The position numbers and the translations under genes were made by a program. Shown here piece after piece: positions 8,571-17,288 of a stretch of 35,611 bases of DNA. Numbering within the stretch: position 1 is the first letter of the stretch; every line of letters starts with the position of its first letter. Source of the DNA: an uncultured Scytonema sp. (GTDB lineage Bacteria > Cyanobacteriota > Cyanobacteriia > Cyanobacteriales > Nostocaceae); assembly GCA_937873135.1 (NCBI GenBank), contig CALMVQ010000122.1:1-35611 (forward strand), given 5' to 3'. The notes under the pieces were generated by a model that had not been told where the DNA came from, made no database searches, and saw nothing but the letters and a program-made list of their open reading frames with translations.

Positions 8571-8576
8571 TAACTG
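8520..8576. repeat. Direct/inverted repeat forming the 3' end of the LLM gene
   Basis: cagttatcagt at 8520-8530 is repeated as cagttatcag at 8541-8550 and as its exact inverse actgataactg at 8566-8576. The TGA stop (8568-8570) lies inside the inverted copy. The 11-bp arms could fold into an AT-rich hairpin at the end of the transcript, but there is no T-run. Confidence 0.8.
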
Positions 8577-8655
8577 TTTATTGGGCTTTGCTGAACACAA
8601 GTATGATTCGTCATTCTCCCCATTTCCAAAAAACAGAATTCGCAGGAGAAAAATT

Positions 8656-9471
8656 ATGACTGCAACCTTGACTCGTCCTGCTTGGACACCTGAGTTGGAA
8701 GTTGAAATTATCGATAAACTCATTGCCCAGTATGCTCCTCACTTTCCCACAACTCGCTTGCACTCAGCGCGATCGCCTATCACAAAAGAAGAATTAGAGA
8801 ATTTCTGCAACTTCCGTATTGGTGGTGCAGCTCACGACTTGTATATAGTGCAAGTTTGTGGTAAAATTATAAACCAGATTCCCGACCCAGAACTGCAACT
8901 ATTTTTGAGCCGTCAAATTGGCGATGATGGCGCACACGCTCAACATACCCGTCAGCGAGTGTGGGAATTAACAGGACACGATCCCATCGTTCAGATACAG
9001 CAGAGGGTGCAAAAGCACTGGGATTTTATGGGAGACTTGCCTCATCGTAACTGGTTGGGGTTCATGGCGTTTGAGTTACACTACGAGCTGCATATCGTTG
9101 CTCAGTTAATTTTGAATAGCCGCACAGCAAAAATTAACGATCCGGAAACAGGGAAATTTGGTGTTGAGAAAATTATCCCTGATGAAGCATACCACCGTTT
9201 GGGGGTCTTAGCTTGGTGGCAACGACAGTACTCGCTGCCATCACCCACACATAAACAGGAATTAGCAGCGCAACTCCTTGAACTGGATGAAGAAGGGCAG
9301 CGGCGACGTAATGCTTACCTCAATGAGTTTTGGGGAATTATCCACCGCGCTACAGATGTTGTAATTGAGGGATTACCCGTGGTTTACGATGCATGGCGGC
9401 GCGAGGTACTTGCATACTTTTTGGATATTCCTGTTTCCCAACTTCCTAAGCTGGTGAGTGTCAGCGATTAA
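8656..9471 (+). CDS. Ferritin-like/diiron helical protein, function unknown
   Basis: 271 residues from the ATG at 8656, chosen because aggag (8644-8648) lies 7 bases ahead; the frame is open further upstream without another good start. The protein is mostly helical and has several Glu/Asp-His patterns typical of four-helix diiron proteins: GDDGAHAQH, FELHYELH and DEAYHRLGVLAWW. This suggests a ferritin-like oxidase or oxygenase fold related to heme-oxygenase-like or PaaA/PaaC-like families; which one is uncertain. It follows the LLM monooxygenase by 85 bp on the same strand and precedes a terminator, so the two probably form one operon. Its substrate is unknown. Confidence 0.65.
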   Translation: MTATLTRPAWTPELEVEIIDKLIAQYAPHFPTTRLHSARSPITKEELENFCNFRIGGAAHDLYIVQVCGKIINQIPDPELQLFLSRQIGDDGAHAQHTRQRVWELTGHDPIVQIQQRVQKHWDFMGDLPHRNWLGFMAFELHYELHIVAQLILNSRTAKINDPETGKFGVEKIIPDEAYHRLGVLAWWQRQYSLPSPTHKQELAAQLLELDEEGQRRRNAYLNEFWGIIHRATDVVIEGLPVVYDAWRREVLAYFLDIPVSQLPKLVSVSD

Positions 9472-9500
9472 AGAGATTTCAGAAGATGTGTTCTCCTCTT

Positions 9501-9528
9501 TCACCCCCCTTTTTAGGGGGGCTTTTTG
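9501..9528 (+). terminator. Intrinsic terminator after the LLM/ferritin-like operon
   Basis: cccccc at 9504-9509 pairs with gggggg at 9516-9521 over a 6-base loop and is followed by cttttt. It lies 30-50 bp after the stop at 9471. Confidence 0.8.
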
Positions 9529-9588
9529 AAAATTCAAGAGACTGGACTCGTACCGCAGAAAGAATACCTATGAATATAAAAAAAGGTA

Positions 9589-9622
9589 TGTAGTTGCGCT
9601 TTAGCGCTTGAGCGCAACTACA
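9589..9622. repeat. Perfect 12-bp inverted repeat (hairpin)
   Basis: tgtagttgcgct (9589-9600) and its exact inverse agcgcaactaca (9611-9622) are separated by 10 bases. It lies 22 bp before the pyrophosphatase-like gene. There is no T-run, so it is more likely a mobile repeat or a 5' leader hairpin than a terminator. Confidence 0.8.
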
Positions 9623-9644
9623 ACTCTAATGCATCGATTTAAAA

Positions 9645-9983
9645 ATGAACACGAAAGTTTTTCTTGGTACAAATGTCACTGTTATTGTTGACCGCCCACT
9701 TGGTAGTAAACATCCGCAGCACGGATACATTTATCCCATAAACTATGGCTACATCCCCAACACGCTTGCTCCAGATGGAGAGGAAGTTGATGCTTACATT
9801 TTAGGAGTACTTAAGCCTTTAAGCCACTTTAAAGGTGATTGTATCGCCATTATTCATCGCATTAATGATGCGGATGACAAGTTGATTGTCGTACCGCCTG
9901 GTAAAAACTACAGCGACGAGCAAATCTCCGCTTTGACAGAGTTCCAAGAGCGGTTTTTCCTATCAGTTGTCTTGCGACAATAA
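9645..9983 (+). CDS. Short inorganic pyrophosphatase-like protein
   Basis: 112 residues. The segment VDRPLGSKHPQHGYIYPINYGYIPNTLAPDGEEVDAY (about residues 15-51) matches the type I pyrophosphatase core, in which a Tyr-Gly-x-Ile-Pro strand is followed by a metal-binding acidic loop. It ends with NYSDEQISALTEFQERFF. Classical enzymes have about 170 residues and the loop DGDPxD; here the loop is DGEEVD, so part of the usual metal ligand set is missing. Proteins of this shorter type are often annotated as inorganic pyrophosphatase, but hydrolysis of PPi is not assured. The gene stands between a hairpin and the convergent PEP-CTERM gene. Confidence 0.7.
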   Translation: MNTKVFLGTNVTVIVDRPLGSKHPQHGYIYPINYGYIPNTLAPDGEEVDAYILGVLKPLSHFKGDCIAIIHRINDADDKLIVVPPGKNYSDEQISALTEFQERFFLSVVLRQ

Positions 9984-10086
9984 AATATTGGCTCTCAACA
10001 AAATGAAGAAGTAAGCAATGATAGATAACATTATTTAACAACAAATTGAATAAAGAATCCTCTCATATCAAAGGTGCTTGCTCTTA

Positions 10087-10992
10087 TCAGCCTGCAACTG
10101 TTCTCTTACGTTTTAAGATAGTTCCCAAACCGCCGAATAAGAGCGTAGCTAAAATAGTGGTTGGTTCGGGAACAGCTTTTGCAGCCACAACCTTGAAATC
10201 AGGTCCGTTGTCATTAGGAATATTGGGAATAAGCCCATTATTGTTAGAGCTAGTTAATCGTAATGTTTTCGTGGTGATTCCATCTAGACTAATGCCTTGA
10301 GACCCAATATTGAAAGGTCCATTGTTAAGAACCGGAATGACCTGAGTACTGATGTTGTAGTCAGCTTTTGTATAGTTTTGCCTCAAGATTTTGTAACTTG
10401 CTATAACCGCATTGTTGTCGTCCAACGCTTCAACCAATAAGTCGCTATCACCTGCAACTGCTTCACCTGGTGTTCCACCACGCTCCCAAAAGAAGAAGGT
10501 ATTCACCGGATTTTCAAAAGAGACTTCTATACTTGCTTTATTGGCATTTTCACGGGTTACCAGGATGCTATTCAAATTTAAGTTTCCCAAAGTATCAACA
10601 ATGTCTTGATCGGTTGGGTTAGGTTTTGAGGGACCTTCTCCAACCAAATTGTCGTCTGGGGTATTGGGACCTCGTCCTGAATGGAGTACGCCATATATAC
10701 TTCCATCGTCAAGAGTGTAAGTATCATTCTGGAGAATCTTTGCTTGCTTGACAAGTTCAAACTGGTTAATCGTGTTTCCATTAAACACTACTGAGTCCAG
10801 CCGGACATCTCTTGAGGGGTCATTTAATAGATTACCTGTGGGGTCATTAATCGGACTAGCCGTAACATTAGTTTTAAACGAAAACGGAGTGAATGATGCT
10901 GCTACAGCAGGTACTGCGGCTACGAGGGAAGCGATTGATACAGAGGCAGCTGTTGTGGCGATCGCGCTCATAAGAGCAAAGATAGTTTTCAT
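10087..10992 (-). CDS. PEP-CTERM sorted surface protein
   Basis: 301 residues. A signal peptide covers about residues 1-32 (MKTIFALMSAIATTAASVSI... ending AVAASF). The C-terminus is a PEP-CTERM signal: AVPEPTTILATLLFGGLG followed by KRKR, i.e. the Pro-Glu-Pro motif, a membrane helix and an Arg/Lys tail, recognised by an exosortase-type transpeptidase. The part between is beta-rich, Asn/Asp-rich and lacks catalytic motifs (for example FENPVNTFFFWERGGTPGEA), as in cyanobacterial exosortase-dependent surface proteins. The exosortase is not in the window. It converges with the pyrophosphatase-like gene. Confidence 0.9.
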   Translation of the reverse strand: MKTIFALMSAIATTAASVSIASLVAAVPAVAASFTPFSFKTNVTASPINDPTGNLLNDPSRDVRLDSVVFNGNTINQFELVKQAKILQNDTYTLDDGSIYGVLHSGRGPNTPDDNLVGEGPSKPNPTDQDIVDTLGNLNLNSILVTRENANKASIEVSFENPVNTFFFWERGGTPGEAVAGDSDLLVEALDDNNAVIASYKILRQNYTKADYNISTQVIPVLNNGPFNIGSQGISLDGITTKTLRLTSSNNNGLIPNIPNDNGPDFKVVAAKAVPEPTTILATLLFGGLGTILKRKRTVAG

Positions 10993-11309
10993 TTGTATTT
11001 TACCTTACAATTAGACCCCAAAAATACACTTATCTGACTTAATTTTATTAAGCACAACAAAACTGGTCGCACAGCCTCAAACATGTGCAACAATGCCCAA
11101 AGAAAGTAACAAGCTAAGTTTTAGACTTCCCACATATCAAGGCGAATTAGCCTTTCAGTTTTTGAAAGCCCTGACAAGGAACTTGATTTGTATTACTGTA
11201 TCTCTATAAATTTACAGTAGATTAGTATAAATATCCCACGGCTTTTTGTTTAAGTCAACAAAAAGAGTTGTGTTGTCTTAAGTTTTTATACTGTAGAAAG
11301 ATGAAGTTA
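10993..11309. other. Intergenic region, promoter side of the PEP-CTERM gene
   Basis: About 317 bases without a supported gene. It lies between the start of the PEP-CTERM gene and the end of the dioxygenase gene, both on the minus strand, so a minus-strand promoter for the former should be here; no clear hexamer pair was found. Confidence 0.5.
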
Positions 11310-12350
11310 TTACAAAACTGTACGACGCAACTCTGGGAAGACTTTAGACACTTTGCTCAACACATAATCACCATACGTCCCGCTGCATGTGTGAACGCTA
11401 GCTCGATCCCAACGTTCTTCATGATCGTCATACACCGCCTTACGCAGTTCAATGGGCTTAACTTCCACGTTGAAGTTGGGGTCGAAGAAGAAAGGGAATG
11501 AGAGGCGATCGCTTCTTGATTGGTTTTGAACGCGGTGAGGAGTGGAACGATAAAAACCTCCCGTCATGCGATCAAGCATGTCCCCAATATTGCACACAAA
11601 AGAACCAGGAATCGGAGGTGCATCAACCCAGCATGACTTAGACTTCACCTGCAATCCACCAGAATCGTCCTGTTTGAGAATGGTCAAAACACCGTAGTCA
11701 GTATGTTCTCCCACGCCCCACCGGGTTCCACTGTTAGGCGATGATGAATCTGGAGGGTAGTTAAAGATACGAAATAACGTCAGTGGTTCTGATGTGTAAC
11801 GGTCAGCAAAGTATGACTCTTCTAACCCAAGGCTGAGGGCAATACCAGCCATCAGCGTGTGTCCAAGTTTCGTCATTACCTCCATATATTCCAGTACTGT
11901 CTCACGAAATAATGGTATGTTGGAGGGAAAGAGGTTGGAACCATGCATGGGGGTGTCGGCTTCTACAAGCGGGTGTTCCTCTCCCAGTTCCGCACCAAAG
12001 TAAATGCCCTCTTTCATGTCGGGTTTGCCAGATGTCAGTTCGCCTCCAACCGGGAAGTACCCCCGCCATGCTTTACCACCCAGAGCCATGCGAATTTCCA
12101 GTTTAGTTTCCAGAGGCTGTGCGAAGAACTGTCGGCTGAGTTGTTCGAGTCTTTCAAGCAACCCGTCATCCACGTCATGCCCAACAATATAGAAAAACCC
12201 ACACTCTTGACATGCCTGCCCGATTTGAGCTGCAACTGTTAGGCGATCGCGGAGTTCGGTAGGAGAATCGCCAATTCCACTCACCAACGCGCTAATATCA
12301 ATTATCGGGACTTGCGAAAACCCTTTGTCCACAACTTGCGAGATTTTCAT
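11310..12350 (-). CDS. Isopenicillin-N-synthase-like Fe(II)/2-oxoglutarate dioxygenase
   Basis: 346 residues from the ATG at 12350 (MKISQVVDKGF). The frame is open for another 132 codons upstream, but that part encodes a different, broken family (see the AtzH-like remnant), so the internal Met is taken. The N-terminal DIOX_N region (VPIIDISAL...ACQECGFFYIVGHDV) is followed by the jelly-roll core with the iron triad H216, D218 (GEHTDYG) and H272 (STPHRV), and the 2-oxoglutarate-binding R282 and S284 (RLSF). These enzymes hydroxylate, desaturate or cyclise small molecules. It lies on the same strand as, and downstream of, the sulfate-binding protein gene. The substrate is not evident. Confidence 0.92.
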   Translation of the reverse strand: MKISQVVDKGFSQVPIIDISALVSGIGDSPTELRDRLTVAAQIGQACQECGFFYIVGHDVDDGLLERLEQLSRQFFAQPLETKLEIRMALGGKAWRGYFPVGGELTSGKPDMKEGIYFGAELGEEHPLVEADTPMHGSNLFPSNIPLFRETVLEYMEVMTKLGHTLMAGIALSLGLEESYFADRYTSEPLTLFRIFNYPPDSSSPNSGTRWGVGEHTDYGVLTILKQDDSGGLQVKSKSCWVDAPPIPGSFVCNIGDMLDRMTGGFYRSTPHRVQNQSRSDRLSFPFFFDPNFNVEVKPIELRKAVYDDHEERWDRASVHTCSGTYGDYVLSKVSKVFPELRRTVL

Positions 12351-12404
12351 CGTAAAACCTCTCGATACATGTAAAAACCGTGTGTTTTTAAAACACAATA
12401 GTAA

Positions 12405-12565
12405 CAAGGAAACATGCGCCGAAACTACTTTCCATCCTTGAGAAAATTTATACCACGTCTGACTTTGACGCCCGAAACGCTCTACACCACTGATAATACG
12501 GCGAAACTCTAAAGTCACTATAGCGGCAACATTATCAAAGGTAACAACTTTGAGGTTGGAGATTT
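12405..12565 (-). pseudogene. Remnant of an AtzH-like (DUF3225) protein
   Basis: About 50 codons upstream of and in frame with the dioxygenase gene read NLKVVTFDNVAAIVTLEFRR...FGRQSQTWYKFSQGWKVVSAHVSLL. This is the C-terminal half of the AtzH-like/HpxZ NTF2-type family, whose hallmark is GRQSQTW...GWxxVxAHVS. The family usually has about 125 residues; the N-terminal half is absent and the upstream residues (MRWVLNPVCGGCW...) do not fit. The frame then continues into the dioxygenase without a stop, so a fusion product is formally possible but unlikely. AtzH-like genes accompany amide, purine and triazine breakdown genes. Confidence 0.7.
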
Positions 12566-12757
12566 CTTGCTTTTTAACTTTATGGATAGCATAAACAAAA
12601 AACTCTCGTCCATGCGCTCGTCTTTTTCCTTTTTTATCGCCCTCCCAAGCATCGGCACTGACATTGTTGCGGGGTGCATTTATGAAAGAAAAAGTTTTAA
12701 GGTATGCCCAACAGCCGCCACAAACAGGGTTTAAGACCCATCGCAAAACTTTTCGGT

Positions 12758-13999
12758 CTACTGAGTATTGACGGTACGCAGAACCTTGGCAAAGATGGCG
12801 TTATCGTTAAAAAACTTTTCCTGAATAGCATTCCAACCGCCATAGTCATTAGCTGTTGCCAAAGTTTTGATTTGAGGGTATTTATCAACAAACTCTTTTT
12901 GTTGTGCTACACCCTGATTAATTGCTCGATACCCAGTTTGAGCAAATATTTGTTGAGCTTCTGGAGTGTACAAATACCGGATAAATCCTTCTGCAACTTC
13001 ACGGGTATTATGCTTGTCTACATTTTTATCAACAATTGCAATTGGGTTATCAATTGAGAAATTGACATCAGGAACAACGAATGGAAGTTTTTCACCATTT
13101 AGACTTTTCAACAACACTTCATTTTCGTATGTAATGAGAGCATCCCCTTTGCCCCCCTTGAAAAAAGTATCAGTCGCCTCACGGGCACTTTCAGGCAAAA
13201 TAGGAACATTTTTATAGACATTAGTGACAAACTCTAATGCTTTGGACTCATTTCCTCCAGCTTTTATTGCTGCATTCCATAACGCCAGAAAGTTCCAGCG
13301 TGCACCACCTGATGTAATTGGGTTCGGTGTAATCACAGTGACCCCATTTTTTGTTAGGTCTGTCCATGTTTTGATACCTTTGGGATTACCTTTACGGGTT
13401 ATAATTGCGGCTACAGACTTGCTGACGATACTTCCATTAGGAAACTCTTTCTCCCAACCTGGTTGAATCAATCCTGCTCGCTCAATCTTTTGAATATCCG
13501 GAGCAAGGGATAAATGTACCACATCTGCTTCTCCTCCTCCTTCAATGACCGTAAGAGCTTGAGCGCTAGAACCACCATAACTCTGTTTAAAAGTGACATT
13601 TTGATTACGCTCTTTTTTCCACTTTTCTACAAATTTGGGAATGATTTTATCATGAGCAGCTTTGGTAACAGAGAATGAAACAAGGTTAAGTTCAATACTC
13701 TTCTGTTGAGCAATAAGACTGGTATTATTTCCTGAATGAGTCGTGTTTGAGGTATGACTACTTGTAGCGGAAACAGCATACGCCATACTTAAGCTTATAC
13801 CCATAAAGAATAAAACTATAAAAGTTTTGAAAAACTTAAGTTTTAATCTACCTTTTGACAATTGCTTAAACAACTGTCCTATTATCCGTAAAATTGAAAA
13901 AGGAATCGCTGTCGAATTAAGATTTGGGGTCAGATGCCTACTCACTACACTCCTCCTATTGAAAGCCGTAGAAATTGCTAATTTTGTATTAATGAACAC
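12758..13999 (-). CDS. sbpA: Sulfate ABC transporter substrate-binding protein
   Basis: The frame encodes up to 413 residues. The mature part is a periplasmic sulfate/thiosulfate-binding protein: LNLVSFSVTKAAHDKIIPKF, QSYGGSSAQALTVIEGGGEADVV, NPKGIKTWTDL, ITPNPITSGGARWNFLALWNAA, GKGDALITYENEVLL, and the final KVLRTV. It would deliver sulfate to a CysT/CysW/CysA importer that is not in this window. The start is uncertain: the longest frame begins with a GTG at 13999 and gives an atypical 60-residue leader before the likely signal peptide (FFKTFIVLFFMGISLSMAYAV); TTG codons nearer to it are alternatives. A Ser/Thr/Asn-rich linker follows the signal. Sulfate starvation control is likely by analogy, but no operator is seen. 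Confidence 0.9.
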   Translation of the reverse strand: MFINTKLAISTAFNRRSVVSRHLTPNLNSTAIPFSILRIIGQLFKQLSKGRLKLKFFKTFIVLFFMGISLSMAYAVSATSSHTSNTTHSGNNTSLIAQQKSIELNLVSFSVTKAAHDKIIPKFVEKWKKERNQNVTFKQSYGGSSAQALTVIEGGGEADVVHLSLAPDIQKIERAGLIQPGWEKEFPNGSIVSKSVAAIITRKGNPKGIKTWTDLTKNGVTVITPNPITSGGARWNFLALWNAAIKAGGNESKALEFVTNVYKNVPILPESAREATDTFFKGGKGDALITYENEVLLKSLNGEKLPFVVPDVNFSIDNPIAIVDKNVDKHNTREVAEGFIRYLYTPEAQQIFAQTGYRAINQGVAQQKEFVDKYPQIKTLATANDYGGWNAIQEKFFNDNAIFAKVLRTVNTQ

Positions 14000-14164
14000 T
14001 AAACTTTGACTATAATTACTTAAGTATTTTTTACGGGATTTTTCTCAAATTACCGTACTTAATTTAATAATACAACTAAGTGGAGAAATAGAGAAATTGT
14101 AGAGCTTTTGTACTACCATCAATTTCTCATACTCCCATTCATCCCCCGCTTCACCGATGTAGTT

Positions 14165-14575
14165 GTGGGGGATTAAGGCTTTGGTTGCGCTCTTGGTGGA
14201 GGAAGATAACGATGCCACTCTGATTGAGTTGTGCGATCTGCGCTTCGCTATCGCTTACAGGAAAAGGCTGGAGTGAAAATAAGTCGAGCCACAACTCAAG
14301 AGAATCACCCAAAAGCTAAATCTAACCCGCAAAAAAAAACAACACATGCTAGTGAGCAATACACCGAGCGAGTACAAAAACTTAGAGCAGAGTATTGGAC
14401 AACCATTGGATCTGTAAACCTAGCTGACCTGGTATTTATCGATGAAGTGGGAGTTAACATCGCTATGACTCGACACTTTGCTCGAATGAGCAAAGGTAGT
14501 CGTGAGGACTGGCGATCGCCCTTGGCAGAGCTTTACCCATCGCGCATCAGTAGAAGCGTTAATTGCATATATTAA
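14165..14575 (+). pseudogene. IS630-family transposase remnant
   Basis: One frame reads ALLVEEDNDATLIELCDL, an IS630 N-terminal pattern. A second frame continues with RYRLQEKAGVKISRATTQ, then AEYWTTIGSVNLADLVFIDEVGVNIAMTRHFARMSKGSR, where D of FIDE is the first catalytic Asp of the DDE set. After that the frame degenerates (REDWRSPL...), and the second half of the transposase is missing. So at least one frameshift and a 3' truncation are present. It lies between the sulfate-binding and sulfatase genes. No terminal repeats were found. Confidence 0.75.
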
Positions 14576-14830
14576 CTTTCTTTTCGTTTTTTAAAATACA
14601 GTAAGCCTATTGACTTATAGTATTTTTGATCAAGGTTTGCTAGCCGAAAGTGGCATCAAGCTTTAGTCATGTCTGTGTTAAGCAAGTTGTCAATGTTCAT
14701 CTGGCAGATTAAGAAATCACCCGCAGCCAAGAGGGACATAGCGACTCCAGCCCTAGCGATCACAAATAGTGGTTTGGGGCTGTCTCTGTTGGAAATTTAC
14801 GCTCTTTGTGTTTACTAGGAGACAAGTTCA
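14576..14830. other. Leader region of the sulfatase operon
   Basis: About 255 bases without a gene. Near its end aggaga (14817-14822) lies 8 bases before the TTG start of the sulfatase. No clear promoter hexamers were identified. Confidence 0.5.
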
Positions 14831-17263
14831 TTGAACAGAAGACGCAAGATACCTTTCATTGACCAAGTAAAGCAGCAAAACGCTCTGCTGCTTAGGCGTT
14901 TAGGCTTGCCTGCGCTCGCGGTGTTACTCATAGCTGTAACAATAATTGCCACCTTTGTAAATAGCACTTCAGCACAGACCGACTCAACAACACAAGCCTA
15001 TGCAGGTTTTCAAGGCAAAATTGGCAGAACGTTAGCTGACTCAACTCCCTACTGGTCCCAACCAAAGGTAGCCTCACATGGGTCACCCAATCAACACCCA
15101 GCAGGTCCACCCAACGTTGTCGCCAGTACAGCACCAGCCGGAGCGCCAAACATCGTCGTCTTTCTGATCGATGATTTGGGCTATTCAGATTTGGGACCTT
15201 ATGGCTCGGAAATTAATACGCCAAACATCGACACATTGGCAGCCAATGGATTGCGATTCCGCAACTTCACCACTCATCAGCTTTGTTCTCCTACCAGAGC
15301 CGCCTTGCTAACCGGATTGAACGCTCACTCTGCTGGTGTGGGTTGGGTTGCCGAAGGAAACCCTGGTTTTCCAGGTTACGCCGGAGAAATTCAGGATAAT
15401 GTTGTCACTTTAGCAGAAAATCTACGTAGTAACGGCTATGCCACTCTGGTAACGGGAAAATGGCATTTAACTCAGGTTTACGATAGAACCACTAGTGCTT
15501 CATTAAGTTCCTGGCCATTACAACGTGGGTTTGACCGCTTCTTCGGTTTCTTAGACGGATTAGAACACCCACAGAAACCACATATTCTGTACGAAGGTAA
15601 TCGCGCAATTCCAGTTGATCGATATCCGGAAGATTTCTTAACCACCGATTACTGGGCAGACCGAGCGCTCGACTTGCTTAAACAAACCAAAGCTACTAAT
15701 CCAGACAAACCGTTCTTCTTATACTTTGCGAACAATGCTGTTCATTCTCCATTAAATGTTCATCCAGAAGATTTAGCTAAGTACAAAGGTAAGTATGATG
15801 CCGGATGGGATGTATTGCGCCAACAGCGTTACCAGCGCCAGTTATTATCAAGTATTATTCCCGCTAGTACCAAACTGCCACCGCGAAATCCAGGTGTTAA
15901 AGCTTGGGATGATTTATCTGCTACAGACAAAGAGCTATTCGCCCGTTATCAAGAAGCCTATGCTGCCTTTGTGGATAATCTAGACCAGAACTTTGGGAAA
16001 TTGTATCAGTATCTGAAAGAAACTGGGGAACTTGAAAATACCATCATCATCATTACTTCTGATAACGGCGGTTCAGGGGAAGGTGGGTTAGAGGGTACCT
16101 CGGATGTAGCGAGACATTACTCCAGTTTGCCTGAAGATAAAGACTTGGACTTAAGTCGCTTAGATTTGATTGGTGGTCCTCAAACTGCGCCTCACTATCC
16201 GAATGGTTGGGCAACAGTATCTAATACACCATTAAGGCTCTACAAGTTTAACACGAATGGTGGTGGCAGACGTAATCCATTAATCGTTTCCTGGCCTGCG
16301 GGGATTCAGGATAAGGGTGCGCTCCGGACTCAATTTACTCACATAACTGACATTACACCCACTTTGCTAGAGATTGTAGGAATTAAGCATCCAGATACCT
16401 TCAACGGTAAGGCAATTAAACCAATAGAAGGCACCAGCTTTGCCTATCTCTTAAACAATGCCAATGCACCTGAACAGCGGACTGAGCAATACTACGAGAA
16501 TCAGGGTAACAGAGGTTACTACAAAGATGGTTGGTATAGTCTAACAGAACATCAAGTAGGTACACCGTTCAGTGACTCAGAGTGGCAGTTATACAACCTG
16601 AAGGAAGATTATTCGGAAACAAACAATCTGGCAAATCAGTATCCTGATAAAGTCAAGGAACTGGCAGCCGCTTTTGATAAAGCCGCCTTCAAGTACCAGG
16701 TTTATCCCCTGATTGAAGGACCTGGACATGGAGTCGTACCACCATTTGTAAAGGAGAAAATTGGACCGAAGACGTTCTATCCTGGTAGCACAGTTTTGGA
16801 ACCAGACATTCTGCCCCTGGTAAGCGATCGCGATTACACCATTCAGGCTAACGTTCAGTACCAGGAGGGCGATCGAGGCGTGATTCTAGCTCACGGTGGT
16901 CAGGAAGCTGGCTACATATTTTACATCGAAAATGGTGAGCTAGCCTATGAATACAACAGCTATGGTCGGTTGATTAAGTTCCCAAGAGTCAAGCTTCAAC
17001 CAGGTGAACTCAACATTGAGCTTGATTTCAATGCTACTGGCAACCGTCAAGGCTCTGGTACTCTCTTGGTCAATGGGCAGGAAGTAGCAGCCGGGGATTT
17101 GGGGCTAACGTTTTCGGGTTTTCCCTACGAAGGATTAGATATTGGTAAGGATGCTCGTAGCCCAGTGTCTTGGGATATCTATCAGAAATACGGTGTATTT
17201 CCCTACACAGACAAAATTAAACAGGTCACCTATACTCCGGGATCGCCAGCCCCAACTTCATAG
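14831..17263 (+). CDS. Arylsulfatase (formylglycine-dependent), membrane-anchored or exported
   Basis: 810 residues starting with TTG, supported by aggaga 8 bases upstream; no ATG fits better. Residues 24-44 form a hydrophobic signal or anchor helix. The sulfatase domain begins with NIVVFLIDDLGYSDLG (metal-binding D114, D115). Residues 152-156, CSPTR, are the sulfatase signature in which Cys152 is converted to formylglycine; K210 and H212 of TGKWHL are further active-site residues, and ITSDNGG adds Asp-Asn metal ligands. The chain is longer than soluble arylsulfatases (about 540) because of a C-terminal beta-rich extension of about 200 residues, as seen in many periplasmic members. It releases sulfate from aryl or other sulfate esters outside the cytoplasm. 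The maturation enzyme gene follows after 25 bp. Confidence 0.95.
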   Translation: MNRRRKIPFIDQVKQQNALLLRRLGLPALAVLLIAVTIIATFVNSTSAQTDSTTQAYAGFQGKIGRTLADSTPYWSQPKVASHGSPNQHPAGPPNVVASTAPAGAPNIVVFLIDDLGYSDLGPYGSEINTPNIDTLAANGLRFRNFTTHQLCSPTRAALLTGLNAHSAGVGWVAEGNPGFPGYAGEIQDNVVTLAENLRSNGYATLVTGKWHLTQVYDRTTSASLSSWPLQRGFDRFFGFLDGLEHPQKPHILYEGNRAIPVDRYPEDFLTTDYWADRALDLLKQTKATNPDKPFFLYFANNAVHSPLNVHPEDLAKYKGKYDAGWDVLRQQRYQRQLLSSIIPASTKLPPRNPGVKAWDDLSATDKELFARYQEAYAAFVDNLDQNFGKLYQYLKETGELENTIIIITSDNGGSGEGGLEGTSDVARHYSSLPEDKDLDLSRLDLIGGPQTAPHYPNGWATVSNTPLRLYKFNTNGGGRRNPLIVSWPAGIQDKGALRTQFTHITDITPTLLEIVGIKHPDTFNGKAIKPIEGTSFAYLLNNANAPEQRTEQYYENQGNRGYYKDGWYSLTEHQVGTPFSDSEWQLYNLKEDYSETNNLANQYPDKVKELAAAFDKAAFKYQVYPLIEGPGHGVVPPFVKEKIGPKTFYPGSTVLEPDILPLVSDRDYTIQANVQYQEGDRGVILAHGGQEAGYIFYIENGELAYEYNSYGRLIKFPRVKLQPGELNIELDFNATGNRQGSGTLLVNGQEVAAGDLGLTFSGFPYEGLDIGKDARSPVSWDIYQKYGVFPYTDKIKQVTYTPGSPAPTS

Positions 17264-17288
17264 TATTAAATGACAGTCCTACCAAGGA

